Source of the DNA: Paenibacillus prosopidis
Lineage (GTDB): Bacteria > Bacillota > Bacilli > Paenibacillales > Paenibacillaceae
Length of the DNA: 64,000 nt
Direction: 5' to 3'
Assembly: GCF_003337375.1 (NCBI RefSeq)
Contig: NZ_QPJD01000002.1
Coordinates: 186,001 to 250,000, forward strand
The notes below the pieces were generated by a model. That model was given only the letters and a program-made list of their open reading frames with translations. It was not told where the DNA came from and did not search any database. How positions within the stretch are numbered: the stretch's first letter is position 1; each line of letters begins with the position of its first letter. The position numbers and the translations under genes are program-made. Shown here piece after piece: positions 44,701-53,454 of the stretch.

Positions 44701-45446
44701 TGCTCCCATTCCTGATGCGGATGATCCGGCTCGCGCAACGACAAATAAACGATTCCCGCCGGCTCCAAATGCCAGGCATGAAACGCTTCCTCCACACTTT
44801 GGCGGTAGCTGGCAAACGAAAGCTCGCGGTCACGATGCTTATCAATTTGATTAACGATAAAGTATAAGGGCTTGCCCCAGTCCTTCAGCTGCTTCGCAAA
44901 GGAAAAGTTGATCTCGGACTGCACATGGTTATAATCCATTACATAGAACACGACATCGGCAAGATGAAGCGCCGACTCAGTAGCCATACGGTGCGCGTCA
45001 TCCGTTGAGTCGATTCCCGGTGTATCCAGCAACACGGTATGGGTGCCTAAAAGCCCGCTCGGATAAACAATCGATACAGACGTGAATTGCTCGCCGTCAA
45101 CGCAATACCGGTCAAGCTCGTCAATTGGAACCTCTGCTTTGCTTTCGATTCCATCCCTAATCGTCTCGACTGCGGCATAAGCCCGCTCGCCGCCGCGAAT
45201 GGATACGACGTTCGCGCTCGTCGGTATCGGACTCGATGGCAGCAGCTTCGCTCCGCACAGCCGATTGATCAGTGTTGATTTCCCAGCCGAAAAATGTCCG
45301 CAAAAAGCGACAGTAAGCCGACCCTCGGTCAGCTTACTGTTCAGCTCCTGTGCTTGTTTTGCATGTTTGTTGTCTCCAGCAGCTGCCATTGCGCCGGCTG
45401 CTTCGGCGATAGCTCCCGCTATGCTTTGCACCGTCATTTGTGTCAT
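41751..45446 (-). CDS. dynA: Double-GTPase bacterial dynamin (DynA-like)
   Basis: A 1231-residue dynamin with two tandem GTPase heads fused in one chain, like DynA/YpbR of Bacillus subtilis (about 1193). Head 1 has GHFSAGKST (residues 50-58), DTPGID and NQIDK. Head 2 has GAFSAGKSS (about 649), DTPGADS and VNAAD. Helical trunk regions follow each head. The linker (about residues 485-640) is unusually rich in alanine. DynA fuses membranes and helps withstand membrane stress. ATG at 45446 is preceded by GGAG. It belongs to an operon with the small protein and nth. Confidence 0.9.
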   Translation of the reverse strand: MTQMTVQSIAGAIAEAAGAMAAAGDNKHAKQAQELNSKLTEGRLTVAFCGHFSAGKSTLINRLCGAKLLPSSPIPTSANVVSIRGGERAYAAVETIRDGIESKAEVPIDELDRYCVDGEQFTSVSIVYPSGLLGTHTVLLDTPGIDSTDDAHRMATESALHLADVVFYVMDYNHVQSEINFSFAKQLKDWGKPLYFIVNQIDKHRDRELSFASYRQSVEEAFHAWHLEPAGIVYLSLREPDHPHQEWEQLLELLDLLQQLREPLCEYSVDASLRHLVASHLKWSELQTEPERERLLEEAGGEEAAAQVTGEMARLTSLIRTIAGEKEVYRTELRKELQTLLDNANITPAGLRDLAQTFLESRKPGFKAGLLFAAAKTAAEQERRLQAFREELNSLISASIDWHVKHFLREAAERIGYDSELLESELARTLGWLPEPEWLVERVKAGAVIGNEYTMTYSRDLAADVKGVYRQRALELVDALADHAAAAGEAATAEAQAQLAALRAQAGALEALAALAERAAKHEARLAAALPEPPAKPALPAPSAAAAAAAAAAAGEAAGSSTALRGAAVAVAAKPAVSGAGAARAGASAPHAAARSALAGGAALAQQHGAAARLAGAAELLAPHAALAAAAHAMRDKAKRLQDSRFTIALFGAFSAGKSSLANALIGEPVLPVSPNPTTAAINRLVPPTAEHGHGTARIVMKSRAAIEGDLRYSLALLGENAASDQLPDAADLMRAIDRLSPDAIQAGGRPHYSFLRAARAGWAEHEALLGQQLLVGQAEYERYVAEESRSCFVSEIELHYDCALTAQGIVLVDTPGADSVNARHTGVAFNYIKNADAVLFVTYYNHAFSQADRQFLMQLGRVKDQFELDKMFFLVNAADLAADQEELDGVLKHVEANLLQHAIRSPRLFPVSSLQALDGKQDDDTELLKRSGIEAFEQSFLSFIQNDLGRLAIDSAEQDLQRAAATVAGWLQSAEGDAAARETELNELLLAVSEAKGEVAALQSGAMPEQLKQELSELLYYVVQRIQFRFGEFYNLAFNPASLQDDGRDLRKAIWTAWLELQRLVQTELSQELLATSLRMERGVHSLLQKQYDSCLERLEAAITAYNAVPYQAAELPTPDEPAAWQAERIDAKWLWSRFKSPRQFFEGEGKAMLRKELETLLAPSLNGWMSEQSSSWTVLYEQSWNMAANQAGNRLQEDMLAYAEGKRSSLTGNANTEELKQLYNRLIDL

Positions 45447-45457
45447 CTGGTTGCTCC

Positions 45458-45730
45458 TTAAACAGCTTCCTCTTCGTCAGACGGCAAACAAATTTCAAAA
45501 ACGTTGCCGTGCTGCAAAATCATGATGTTGCGCTCTCTTTCCTTCATAACAACAACCTCAGGCTTTATACGCATACGTTCGATGTATTGATCCGGCACAT
45601 CGCCGGAGCCGCTTACCGTTATGCCTTCAACGATAATATCTTCGTTTTCCTGCGGCGGAGATTCGAGCACCTGCTCATAAATATCAGAAAAAAGCTCAAA
45701 ATTGTTAGTGTACACGGAAATACATTTCAT
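45458..45730 (-). CDS. Conserved small protein of unknown function
   Basis: A 90-residue acidic protein beginning MKCISVYTNNFELFSDIYEQVLESP with EDIIVEGITVSGSGDVPDQYIERM in the middle and LQHGNVFEICLPSDEEEAV at the end. It recurs in related Bacillales by impression, but no domain name is certain. ATG at 45730 is taken because AGAGG lies 9 bases upstream; ATGs at 45739 and 45736 are alternatives. It lies between nth and the dynamin gene. Confidence 0.6.
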   Translation of the reverse strand: MKCISVYTNNFELFSDIYEQVLESPPQENEDIIVEGITVSGSGDVPDQYIERMRIKPEVVVMKERERNIMILQHGNVFEICLPSDEEEAV

Positions 45731-45735
45731 TGTCA

Positions 45736-46431
45736 TCATCCTCTACTGGCTATTTTCGGTTTAATACCCTTATTTTTGGTCTTATTGCCTGGCTTCATAC
45801 GTTGTTTTCCTTCTTTGCACAATTCAAGCAGCGGACAAATCTGACACTGCGGGCTTTGCGCTTTGCAATGATAGCGGCCGAAAAAAATGAGCCTGTGGTG
45901 GGTTAACGTCCACTCCTCGCGCGGAACAAGCTTCATCAGCTTCTTCTCTACCTCAAGCACCGTATCGTCCGGCTTCGCGACGCCCAGCCTTTTCGATACG
46001 CGATCGACATGCGTATCAACCGCAATAGCCGGTACGCCAAACGCGTTAGACATGACGACGTTTGCCGTTTTGCGGCCCACGCCCGGCAGCTCGGTTAATC
46101 CCTCATGACTGGCTGGCACTTCCCCATCATATTTATCGATGACAATGCGGCATAGCTTTTGAATATTGGACGCTTTGCTGCGAAACAATCCGATACGGCG
46201 AATATCCTGCTCGAGCTCTTCCAGTGGAACGTCCAAATAATGCTCAGGTCGTTTATATTTTTGAAATAATGACGCCGTTACTTTATTCACCGTTTCATCC
46301 GTACATTGTGCCGACAGCAAAACCGCTATCGTCAGCTCGAACGGATTGCTATGGTTCAGCTCGCAGTGCGCATCTGGAAACATGTCTGCTATAACGTCCA
46401 GTATATGACGCATTTTCTGTTTCGCATTCAT
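45736..46431 (-). CDS. nth: Endonuclease III (DNA glycosylase/AP lyase)
   Basis: A 231-residue repair enzyme that removes oxidised pyrimidines and cleaves the abasic strand. The helix-hairpin-helix LPGVGRKTANVV carries the catalytic Lys, VDTHVDRVSKRLG the catalytic Asp, and CKAQSPQCQICPLLELC the C-x6-C-x2-C-x5-C [4Fe-4S] cluster. ATG at 46431 has AGGAGAGAGG upstream. The last three bases (TGA) overlap in-frame starts of the small protein gene. Confidence 0.95.
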   Translation of the reverse strand: MNAKQKMRHILDVIADMFPDAHCELNHSNPFELTIAVLLSAQCTDETVNKVTASLFQKYKRPEHYLDVPLEELEQDIRRIGLFRSKASNIQKLCRIVIDKYDGEVPASHEGLTELPGVGRKTANVVMSNAFGVPAIAVDTHVDRVSKRLGVAKPDDTVLEVEKKLMKLVPREEWTLTHHRLIFFGRYHCKAQSPQCQICPLLELCKEGKQRMKPGNKTKNKGIKPKIASRG

Positions 46432-46514
46432 CGTCCTCTCTCCTAATCAAACACTATCGTTCAAAGTGTAGCGAAATTTGTCACGCTTAGCAACCGAAAA
46501 CAGCCATATTCTAT

Positions 46515-46543
46515 AAAAAAACTGCCCCGAAGGGCAGTTTTTT
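46515..46543. terminator. Terminator of SLH-protein gene
   Basis: AAAAAACTGCCC-CGAA-GGGCAGTTTTTT, a perfect bidirectional hairpin with T- and A-runs. Confidence 0.9.
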
Positions 46544-46570
46544 CACAAAATATAAATATCTCTATCCTCT

Positions 46571-49057
46571 TTATTGCTTTACGATCTCGATTGCGTTGTT
46601 TCTGAAGCCGTAAATAACGATATTATCGCCCGCTTTGAACGATTGCACCGTCAACGCAATACCATTTTGCGTAAATTTTGTACTGCTTGTTACGTTAAAA
46701 TAATTGCGGTTATCGGCATCGGACACTTTCTCTGTCCATACTTGGCTCGCACCCGCATTGTAGCTGGTAAATACGCGGCTTTCGCCAACGGCTACCGTAA
46801 ACTGCGTTTTATTAGCATCCGTACTTAAAACCTCGACATAATCTCCAACCGAAAGCAGGCTTGTCGCCGTACCTTGTGATGAGCCTTCAATAATGATAAA
46901 GCCAGCTTCTCCGACGCTGAATACGACCGCTTTGCCTGACAAATCAGTTATCGTTACGCTGTTTTGCGATATGGACTGCACCTTGCCGTAAGTGGCTTTA
47001 ACCAGCTTAACGACCGTCGCCTGCTTGCCTACATAAATTGCATGCACTATAGCGCCTGCCGGGATTTGTTCGACGGTCAGCTTCGCGCCTGCTTCATTGA
47101 CCAGCTCCGTACCAAGCACTGATAATTCGAACAGCGTGGTTGTGGCATTTTTCACCCGAAGCTTCTTGTTTATCGAATCAACCGACACGACCTCGTATTG
47201 CGCGCTGCTATGAACTTTAATCGTCGCTACGCGGTCTTGATTACTAGTCAATTCCAGAGTAAGCAAATCTCCTGCTTTCAGATCGCTTAGCGCAGCGGAC
47301 GCCACAGCTGCATGTTCAACATAAGCAGACGTATATGGAAGTGATACCGTTGCCCCGCTGTCCAGTCGGACCGTCATTAAATTGGCAGCCGAATTCATCG
47401 TAACCAGTGTACCCGTATATTTTGTTACAAACTGCAAAGAAACAATCGTATTGCCTGTGTAGCTTATAATGATTTTTCGATTTTGAGTCAGGAGGCTGTT
47501 TGCCGATGCAAGCGAAATCGTATTGCCGCTGTACTCGATTTTTGTTTTATCCGTAAAATATAGCGCCTGAGCATTCCCGCCGGCGGCATCTACGACCGTC
47601 AGCAGCTTTTTGTCATAGACATAGCTGGCGATTTGCGCGCCTGCAATGACTTTAACGTTACGGTTGATGACTTTAATTTTCGTAACTTCATCATCGGTAT
47701 TCAATGTAAGCTCTACTTGATCCGCCTCTTTAATAAGGTCCGCGGTCGTTGCTCCGCTCATCCCTTCAATCTCAACGGTGACAGCATCGGCCATAAACTT
47801 GGAAACTAAAGCCGTTCCCTCTTTAATCGTAATGAGCTCGCCATCCGAACTATAGAACAATCCTTTCGAGCTGTGGACTGTTGATTGCGGCGCTGCAATG
47901 ATTTTAAGCGCTAACGGCGTTTCACGGAACGTGTCCTGCACGATGCTAATTGGGCTGTCTCTCTTAATTTCGTTTAATGCTAGAGCTTTACCTTTATCGT
48001 CAACAACAACAACCGAGTCGTTATAAAAAACTTCAACAGGCTTATCGTTAATCCAAACATACAGCTTTTTATCAGCAGAAATAACCCGGTCAAGCGTGCC
48101 CGAAACCGTCTTCGTATGCGGTGTGTCACCCTTCGCTTCTACATAAAGGGCTTTCCCGGCTTTCGCAATGACGGTTACATCTCCATATTCAAGCAGCTGC
48201 TGCTTCGTAATTGACTTTTCCGAATTGTAATGATAGAACAGCGTATCTGAGCCGAGCTCGTAGGTCGTTTCCTTTTTGTCGCTGTATAACGTAATGGACG
48301 TATCGGTAATCTTCGAAACAATTCCGCTCGTTTGTCCTTCATAATCAATCGGGAACAGCTTTTGCGCCCTACTGAAAATTGTTGCGAGACTCGCCCTGGT
48401 GACATTCGCCTTTGGATCGAACTTTACGGCTGTTACGCCTTTTACAAGCTCTAATTTCGATGCCGCGTTTACATAGCCCTTATACATGGAATCGATTTGA
48501 GCGGCATCGGCAAAGGAGGAGGCTGCATTTTGTAAAGAAGCTGCTTCCTCTTCTTGCTCAATTGCGCGAATAATGAGCTTCGTCACCCATTCGCGTGAAG
48601 CAGGCTTCGTACCCCACGCCTTTTTTGGATCCTTCGCAGCAAGCGCATATTCTTCCGTTTGGTCGAGTAAGCCTTCTTCGAAAGCAAGCACGATATAAGG
48701 TTTAAAATAATTGCTTACCGTAAACGATGACGGAAAACCGATGATTTGTTCTTTGTCTGCTTTACTCTCGAGCCCGGCGAAACGAAGCGCCATTAGCACC
48801 GCCTCTTGCTGCGTTACGCTTTGATTAGGAAGAAACACGAAAGAGCTTCCGCTGGCATAACCGGTAATGATACCCTGTAAAGCGAGCTTAGCCACATGCT
48901 TCTCGGCCCAATGACCGCCGCCAATGTCCGTAAACGGAGTTGTTAATGCCGCTGCAGCAGCACCGGCTGCAGCAGGCACTGCTAATCCGCTTCCCGCGAC
49001 TAGCGATAAAGCCAGCGCTCCAGTCAATATTTTTTTACCTGCAAAATGTAATGGCAT
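46571..49057 (-). CDS. S-layer-homology domain surface protein
   Basis: An 828-residue secreted protein. A signal peptide is followed by three SLH domains (about residues 40-98, 110-170 and 180-240; first TPFTDIGGGHWAEKHVAKLALQGIITGYAS, third FADAAQIDSMYKGYVNAASKLELVKG) that bind wall polysaccharide, then about 590 residues of beta-rich repeats with many VTLE/TITLY-like strands and no catalytic motif. It probably is a structural or adhesive surface protein. ATG at 49057 has AGGAGGAATCA upstream. A hairpin lies just upstream, between it and the GerMN gene. Confidence 0.85.
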   Translation of the reverse strand: MPLHFAGKKILTGALALSLVAGSGLAVPAAAGAAAAALTTPFTDIGGGHWAEKHVAKLALQGIITGYASGSSFVFLPNQSVTQQEAVLMALRFAGLESKADKEQIIGFPSSFTVSNYFKPYIVLAFEEGLLDQTEEYALAAKDPKKAWGTKPASREWVTKLIIRAIEQEEEAASLQNAASSFADAAQIDSMYKGYVNAASKLELVKGVTAVKFDPKANVTRASLATIFSRAQKLFPIDYEGQTSGIVSKITDTSITLYSDKKETTYELGSDTLFYHYNSEKSITKQQLLEYGDVTVIAKAGKALYVEAKGDTPHTKTVSGTLDRVISADKKLYVWINDKPVEVFYNDSVVVVDDKGKALALNEIKRDSPISIVQDTFRETPLALKIIAAPQSTVHSSKGLFYSSDGELITIKEGTALVSKFMADAVTVEIEGMSGATTADLIKEADQVELTLNTDDEVTKIKVINRNVKVIAGAQIASYVYDKKLLTVVDAAGGNAQALYFTDKTKIEYSGNTISLASANSLLTQNRKIIISYTGNTIVSLQFVTKYTGTLVTMNSAANLMTVRLDSGATVSLPYTSAYVEHAAVASAALSDLKAGDLLTLELTSNQDRVATIKVHSSAQYEVVSVDSINKKLRVKNATTTLFELSVLGTELVNEAGAKLTVEQIPAGAIVHAIYVGKQATVVKLVKATYGKVQSISQNSVTITDLSGKAVVFSVGEAGFIIIEGSSQGTATSLLSVGDYVEVLSTDANKTQFTVAVGESRVFTSYNAGASQVWTEKVSDADNRNYFNVTSSTKFTQNGIALTVQSFKAGDNIVIYGFRNNAIEIVKQ

Positions 49058-49084
49058 AGACCGTGATTCCTCCTGAAAGTTATT

Positions 49085-49136
49085 GATGACTTCAAAAGCA
49101 GTCTATAAAAATCTGCTTCGGAAGTCATCTTTTTTT
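49085..49136. other. Stem-loop between GerMN and SLH genes
   Basis: GATGACTTC (49085-49093) pairs with GAAGTCATC (49121-49129), with an inner AGCAG/CTGCT arm. A seven-T run follows on the plus strand, but both neighbours are on the minus strand, where no T-run follows, so it looks like an intercistronic processing or stability element rather than a terminator for them. Confidence 0.55.
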
Positions 49137-49138
49137 GC

Positions 49139-49687
49139 TTATTCCTTTTTCATTGGATGCTCCAAATCGACGTGCCCCATCAGGCTTTCGGCTGCTTCGC
49201 CGTCGATTAAAATATCAATGGATTTCACAAACTCGAATTGAAACAACGTTTTTTGAAGGGTTTCGATCGCTAACAATTCACCAGGGGCACCGAGCCGCGC
49301 TTCATCCGGTATATGGATATCTAAGGTTACTTGTCCCTCCGCAAGCTCGGCGGATTTGATTTCAATTGGCTTCCATAACGATAAAGCGTTCTCTCCATCA
49401 TCCTTCTGCAATGCTGCAATTGCCGCCTTTATAAGATCCGATTCCGAATCATAGGCTAGCTTTACTGTTCGCTCCACCGTTTCTAGCAGCTCGGCATCAG
49501 TTAAATAAATAGTAGCTTCCCGCTCATTTACAACTGCAGTCGGCTCCGGTGATGGCGAAGCACTTGATGTCGGCTCCTCAACTGCGCTCCCCGGTTGCTC
49601 CTGCGGCTTGTCCTGCGCGCCGCAGCCGGCGAGCGTACAAGCGAGTACGATAAAAGCAAGCAGCCCTCGCGTTTTTGAAATAGTCAT
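49139..49687 (-). CDS. GerMN-domain lipoprotein
   Basis: A 182-residue lipoprotein: the signal ends in the lipobox LAGC (near residue 22), followed by a Pro/Ser/Glu-rich linker and a single GerMN (sporulation/spore germination) domain. Domain blocks are EREATIYLTDAELLETVERTVKLAYDSESDLIKAAIAAL and GAPGELLAIETLQKTLFQFEFVKSIDILIDGE. GerM-type domains occur in coat/cortex-linked proteins and in wall-associated lipoproteins. ATG at 49687 has AGGTG upstream; GTG at 49699 is in frame. It lies 20 bases downstream of the amidase gene. Confidence 0.8.
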   Translation of the reverse strand: MTISKTRGLLAFIVLACTLAGCGAQDKPQEQPGSAVEEPTSSASPSPEPTAVVNEREATIYLTDAELLETVERTVKLAYDSESDLIKAAIAALQKDDGENALSLWKPIEIKSAELAEGQVTLDIHIPDEARLGAPGELLAIETLQKTLFQFEFVKSIDILIDGEAAESLMGHVDLEHPMKKE

Positions 49688-49706
49688 ATCGCTGAACACC
49701 TGCTTC

Positions 49707-51101
49707 CTATTTAATTTTTAAATATTCCTTAATGCCCGCTACAACCTCTGAGGCAATCCGGTTTTGAACAGCTTCAGAAACTAACGCTTTTGCATCAGTC
49801 GCATTCGTGAGATAGCCTGCTTCAAGCAAGACCGCAGGCATCGTCGTTTCTCTAAGCACTTTATAATTCGCCTGCCTAACGCTGCGATCCTTCAAACCGG
49901 TCCCTACAAGCATGTGCTTATGAATAATATCTGCAAATGGCTTGCTGTCAGCACGGCTGTAATACGTTTCCGTACCCGAAACAGAAGTCTTATCAATCGC
50001 ATTTGAATGGATTGAAATAAATAAGTCCGCTTTTAATGCGTTTGCAAATTTTGCCCGGTCGGCTAATTCAATAAACGTATCGTCAGAACGTGTCAAGTGA
50101 CCTTTTAATTTCTTTTCCTTATCCAGCAAGGCTTTAATTTTAAGTGCGACGCTTAAATTGAATTGCTTCTCCGTAGTCTTAAGAACGCTCGTGGCGCCAG
50201 GATCCTTGCCGCCATGCCCTGCATCAATAACGATTTCGAAAATACCGTCATCCGCCGGCTCAGTGACCGGAGGCGTAACCTGTTCCGGCTCTTCGACAGG
50301 CGCGTCAGGGTCAACAGGGATTTCACTGGTTGGCATTAAATCCAAACGGATCTCGCCCACATTTTCCGTCATGACGAAGCCCGTATCTTCGCTAACTAGC
50401 AGTACTAGACGCGCAACAGAAGGAGCATTCGTGAACAACGAGTAGCGGTAGGTTTGCAGCAATGGATTTTCCGTTACCGGAGTCTCGACCTGACCATTCA
50501 GAAACTGCGATGACAAATTGGCCGAGTACGTCGTATCCGGAAAGTCAAATACGATTCGTTTCGGATTGTCGAGATAGATCGGTTTATTTGCCTTAACGAC
50601 GCCGTCATAGTTAACCGTTAAGCTGCTCACGCCGTCAAAAGAAACTTGCGTGATCCAGCCGGCCGGCTCCTCCGGCTCTTCAAACATATGTACTTCCTTC
50701 TCGGTGGCTTTCCACTCGAACTTCAAGCCGAACTGCTCGCCAATAAAGCGGAGAGGAACTAACGTTGTGCCTTTCACAATAGATGCTGCCGTATCCATTT
50801 GAACCAACTGGTCATTAACTTTCGCAACGCTGTCATTCAAAATTAATTGAATGACATCGGTCCCATTGTTGACCGTAACTGTTTTGGTTGCGTTATCCCA
50901 TTCAATTTGATAGCCCAATCCTTCCGATATGGTCCGCACGGGTACGACCGTAAATTGATCAATGATTTGCGGATTGACATCAGATTTGAGCAATTGCCCA
51001 TTCAAATATAGTTTGGGGACGACCTCTGCAGCTTGTCCAACTGCGGCGAACATCGTGAAAAAAACCGACATAAACAACATAATGGATACAACTTTTCTCA
51101 T
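49707..51101 (-). CDS. N-acetylmuramoyl-L-alanine amidase with stalk and AMIN domains
   Basis: A 464-residue secreted wall hydrolase. Signal (1-24), copper-amine-oxidase-N-type stalk (25-140, VPKLYLNGQLLKSD and VPLRFIGEQFG), AMIN-like domain (150-255), Pro/Glu linker, and Amidase_3 domain (285-460). The zinc residues are in VIDAGHGGKDPGA, TTEKQFNLSVALKI and FISIHSNAID, with catalytic Glu in LLEAGYLTN. It cleaves the MurNAc-L-Ala bond of peptidoglycan. It heads a unit with the GerMN lipoprotein and SLH protein. Confidence 0.92.
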   Translation of the reverse strand: MRKVVSIMLFMSVFFTMFAAVGQAAEVVPKLYLNGQLLKSDVNPQIIDQFTVVPVRTISEGLGYQIEWDNATKTVTVNNGTDVIQLILNDSVAKVNDQLVQMDTAASIVKGTTLVPLRFIGEQFGLKFEWKATEKEVHMFEEPEEPAGWITQVSFDGVSSLTVNYDGVVKANKPIYLDNPKRIVFDFPDTTYSANLSSQFLNGQVETPVTENPLLQTYRYSLFTNAPSVARLVLLVSEDTGFVMTENVGEIRLDLMPTSEIPVDPDAPVEEPEQVTPPVTEPADDGIFEIVIDAGHGGKDPGATSVLKTTEKQFNLSVALKIKALLDKEKKLKGHLTRSDDTFIELADRAKFANALKADLFISIHSNAIDKTSVSGTETYYSRADSKPFADIIHKHMLVGTGLKDRSVRQANYKVLRETTMPAVLLEAGYLTNATDAKALVSEAVQNRIASEVVAGIKEYLKIK

Positions 51102-51203
51102 TTCCCACCCCGATGACTAAAATTGCCCGCATCGAATGAGCGCATTCGACTTTTACAGACGAAAATATAGACGCAGCTTGTCAGAAAAAGTTGCGTTTAG
51201 AGG

Positions 51204-51246
51204 AAAAAAGAGGACAATCCGCCGTTCCCGGTCGGAATGTCCTCTT
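51204..51246 (-). terminator. Terminator of leuCD
   Basis: AAGAGGACA (51208-51216) pairs with TGTCCTCTT (51238-51246), with a T-run on the minus strand, shortly after the leuD stop. Confidence 0.85.
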
Positions 51247-51258
51247 CATTGTCCTTAA

Positions 51259-51858
51259 TTAGCCAAGACGAGCGGCGTGCTTTTGCTCATATGCTGTGAT
51301 TTTATCCTCATGCTGCAGCGTCAATCCGATGTCATCAAGACCTTGCAGCAAAAATTGACGACGGTGCTCGTCAAGCTCGAACGAAATCGTAAGACCATGC
51401 TCGTCAGAGAGCTGTTTGTTCTCCAGATCGACAGTCAGCTTGTAGCCGTCATACTTAGCTGTACGCTTAAAGATCTCTTCTACCTGCTCTTCGCTCAGCT
51501 TGACTGGCAGAATGCCGTTTTTGAAGCAGTTATTATAGAAAATGTCCGCATAAGACGGAGCAATAATAACTTTGTAGCCATAGTCTAGAATGGCCCATGG
51601 AGCGTGCTCACGGGATGATCCGCAGCCGAAGTTCGCACGGGATACGAGTACGGAAGCGCCCTCGTAACGCGGTTTGTTCGGTTCGAAATCAACGTTCACT
51701 TCACCATTTTCGTGAAAACGCCATTCGAAGAAAAGAAATTGGCCAAAGCCGCTGCGCTCAATGCGCTTCAAAAATTGTTTAGGAATAATGGCGTCAGTGT
51801 CGACATTGACCCGGTCGACCGGGGCGACGATGCCTGTAAGTTGTTTAAACGGTTCCAT
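51259..51858 (-). CDS. leuD: 3-isopropylmalate dehydratase small subunit
   Basis: A 199-residue aconitase-type swivel subunit working with LeuC to isomerise 2-isopropylmalate to 3-isopropylmalate in leucine synthesis. Conserved blocks are VDTDAIIPKQFLKRI, FGCGSSREHAPWAI and FYNNCFKNGILPVKL. ATG at 51858 is preceded by GAGGGG 10 bases upstream. It follows leuC by 28 bases; other leu genes are not in the window. Confidence 0.97.
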   Translation of the reverse strand: MEPFKQLTGIVAPVDRVNVDTDAIIPKQFLKRIERSGFGQFLFFEWRFHENGEVNVDFEPNKPRYEGASVLVSRANFGCGSSREHAPWAILDYGYKVIIAPSYADIFYNNCFKNGILPVKLSEEQVEEIFKRTAKYDGYKLTVDLENKQLSDEHGLTISFELDEHRRQFLLQGLDDIGLTLQHEDKITAYEQKHAARLG

Positions 51859-51886
51859 ATCGGATATACCCCTCTCTCACGTTCAA

Positions 51887-53302
51887 TTAGTTCAACACTT
51901 CGGATTTAACTTCCCAATCACGTACGTCTGTGAAGCGGCCCTTAATAGCTGCAGCAACAGCCATTGCCGGCGATACAAGATGCGTACGTCCGCCGCGGCC
52001 TTGACGGCCTTCGAAGTTACGGTTAGATGTCGATGCGCAGCGTTCGCCCGGTTTCAACACGTCCGGGTTCATGGCCAGACACATCGAGCAGCCTGCATCG
52101 CGCCATTCAAAGCCAGCTTCAGTGAAGATTTTATCGAGACCTTCTTTTTCAGCTTGAATTTTTACGCGGCCGGAGCCCGGTACGACGATAGCTGTTACTC
52201 TATCGCTTACTTTATAGCCTCTTGCAATTTCAGCGGCTGCACGCAAATCTTCAATACGGCCGTTCGTACAAGAACCGATGAACACATAATCGATTTCGAT
52301 TTCAGTCATTGGCGTTCCTGGCTTCAAATCCATATATTCAAGCGCTGCTTCAGCAGCTTTACGCTCATTTTCCGTTGGAAGATCAGCCGGGAATGGAACG
52401 GATGAAGTAATACTTGTTCCCATACCCGGGCTAGTTCCCCAAGTTACTTGCGGGATAAGAGCATCAACGTCGAAGTGAACGACTGTATCGTACGCTGCGC
52501 CTTCGTCTGTTGTAAGCTGTTTCCAAGCTTCAACCGCTTCATCGTAGTTAGCCGGCGCGTATTCACGGCCGCGCAAATAATTGAAAGTCGTTTCATCCGG
52601 AGCGATCAGGCCTGCGCGGGCACCCGCTTCGATCGACATGTTACAAACGGTCATACGCTCTTCCATAGTCAAGCTGGTGATCGCTTCGCCTGTATATTCA
52701 ATTACATATCCGGTAGCGAAATCTGTACCGTATTGAGCGATAACGCCTAGAATCAAGTCCTTTGCCGTTACGCCTGGTTTGCGTTTGCCGTTAAAGCGGA
52801 CTTCCATCGTTTTTGCTTTCGATTGCTGCAAGCATTGAGTAGCCAATACGTGCTCAACCTCACTCGTACCGATACCGAACGCCAAAGCGCCGAATGCACC
52901 GTGCGTAGAAGTGTGGCTGTCGCCGCAAACGATCGTTTTGCCCGGATGCGTAAGTCCAAGCTCAGGACCCATTACGTGTACTACGCCTTGATCAATGCTG
53001 TCAAGATCGAACAGCGTTACGCCAAAATCTTTACAGTTCTGCGTAAGCGTATCGATTTGCTGCTTCGAGATTGGATCTGTAATATTGAAGCGGTCCTTCG
53101 TCGGAACGTTATGATCCATCGTTGCAAACGTCAAGTCCGGACGGCGAACTTTACGGCCAGATAGGCGTAAGCCTTCAAACGCTTGCGGAGAAGTTACTTC
53201 GTGTACAAGCTGCAAGTCGATGTAAATAACGCTTGGCTTGCCTTCCTCCTGATGAATGACGTGATTGTCCCAAATCTTCTCAAACATTGTCTTTTTCGTC
53301 AT
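51887..53302 (-). CDS. leuC: 3-isopropylmalate dehydratase large subunit
   Basis: A 471-residue aconitase-fold subunit with the [4Fe-4S] cysteines in GSCTNGR and [10 protein letters not shown], and [30 protein letters not shown], as expected for LeuC. ATG at 53302 has GGGGTGA just upstream; GTG at 53311 is an in-frame alternative. Divergently transcribed from a LysR regulator, whose shared region has a T-x-A-type palindrome. Confidence 0.97.
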   Translation of the reverse strand: MTKKTMFEKIWDNHVIHQEEGKPSVIYIDLQLVHEVTSPQAFEGLRLSGRKVRRPDLTFATMDHNVPTKDRFNITDPISKQQIDTLTQNCKDFGVTLFDLDSIDQGVVHVMGPELGLTHPGKTIVCGDSHTSTHGAFGALAFGIGTSEVEHVLATQCLQQSKAKTMEVRFNGKRKPGVTAKDLILGVIAQYGTDFATGYVIEYTGEAITSLTMEERMTVCNMSIEAGARAGLIAPDETTFNYLRGREYAPANYDEAVEAWKQLTTDEGAAYDTVVHFDVDALIPQVTWGTSPGMGTSITSSVPFPADLPTENERKAAEAALEYMDLKPGTPMTEIEIDYVFIGSCTNGRIEDLRAAAEIARGYKVSDRVTAIVVPGSGRVKIQAEKEGLDKIFTEAGFEWRDAGCSMCLAMNPDVLKPGERCASTSNRNFEGRQGRGGRTHLVSPAMAVAAAIKGRFTDVRDWEVKSEVLN

Positions 53303-53393
53303 TATATTCACCCCATCGTTTCATTAAATCTTCTGCTCTTCTTAACTGAACCTACTATAGCATTTCTTTCTTCATTGATCCAAGATATAATAT

Positions 53394-53408
53394 CTATAAA
53401 GTCTATAG
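53394..53408. promoter_or_regulatory. LysR-type operator candidate between leuC and the regulator
   Basis: CTATAAAGTCTATAG is a 15-base interrupted palindrome with a T-N11-A pattern at its core (TCTATAAAGTCTATAGG context), a second TATAGGTAATAGCTAT stretch follows. This is typical of LysR-regulator sites in divergent promoters. It lies between leuC and the lysR gene, about 90 bases from the leuC start and 47 bases from the lysR start. Confidence 0.5.
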
Positions 53409-53454
53409 GTAATAGCTATAATGGAAGTTTCGATAAATAAAGGAGCATATTCAA

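Noticed and set aside
51761-52405. 214-residue plus-strand frame opposite leuD/leuC
   Set aside because: It runs across two well-supported genes on the other strand and is a shadow frame.
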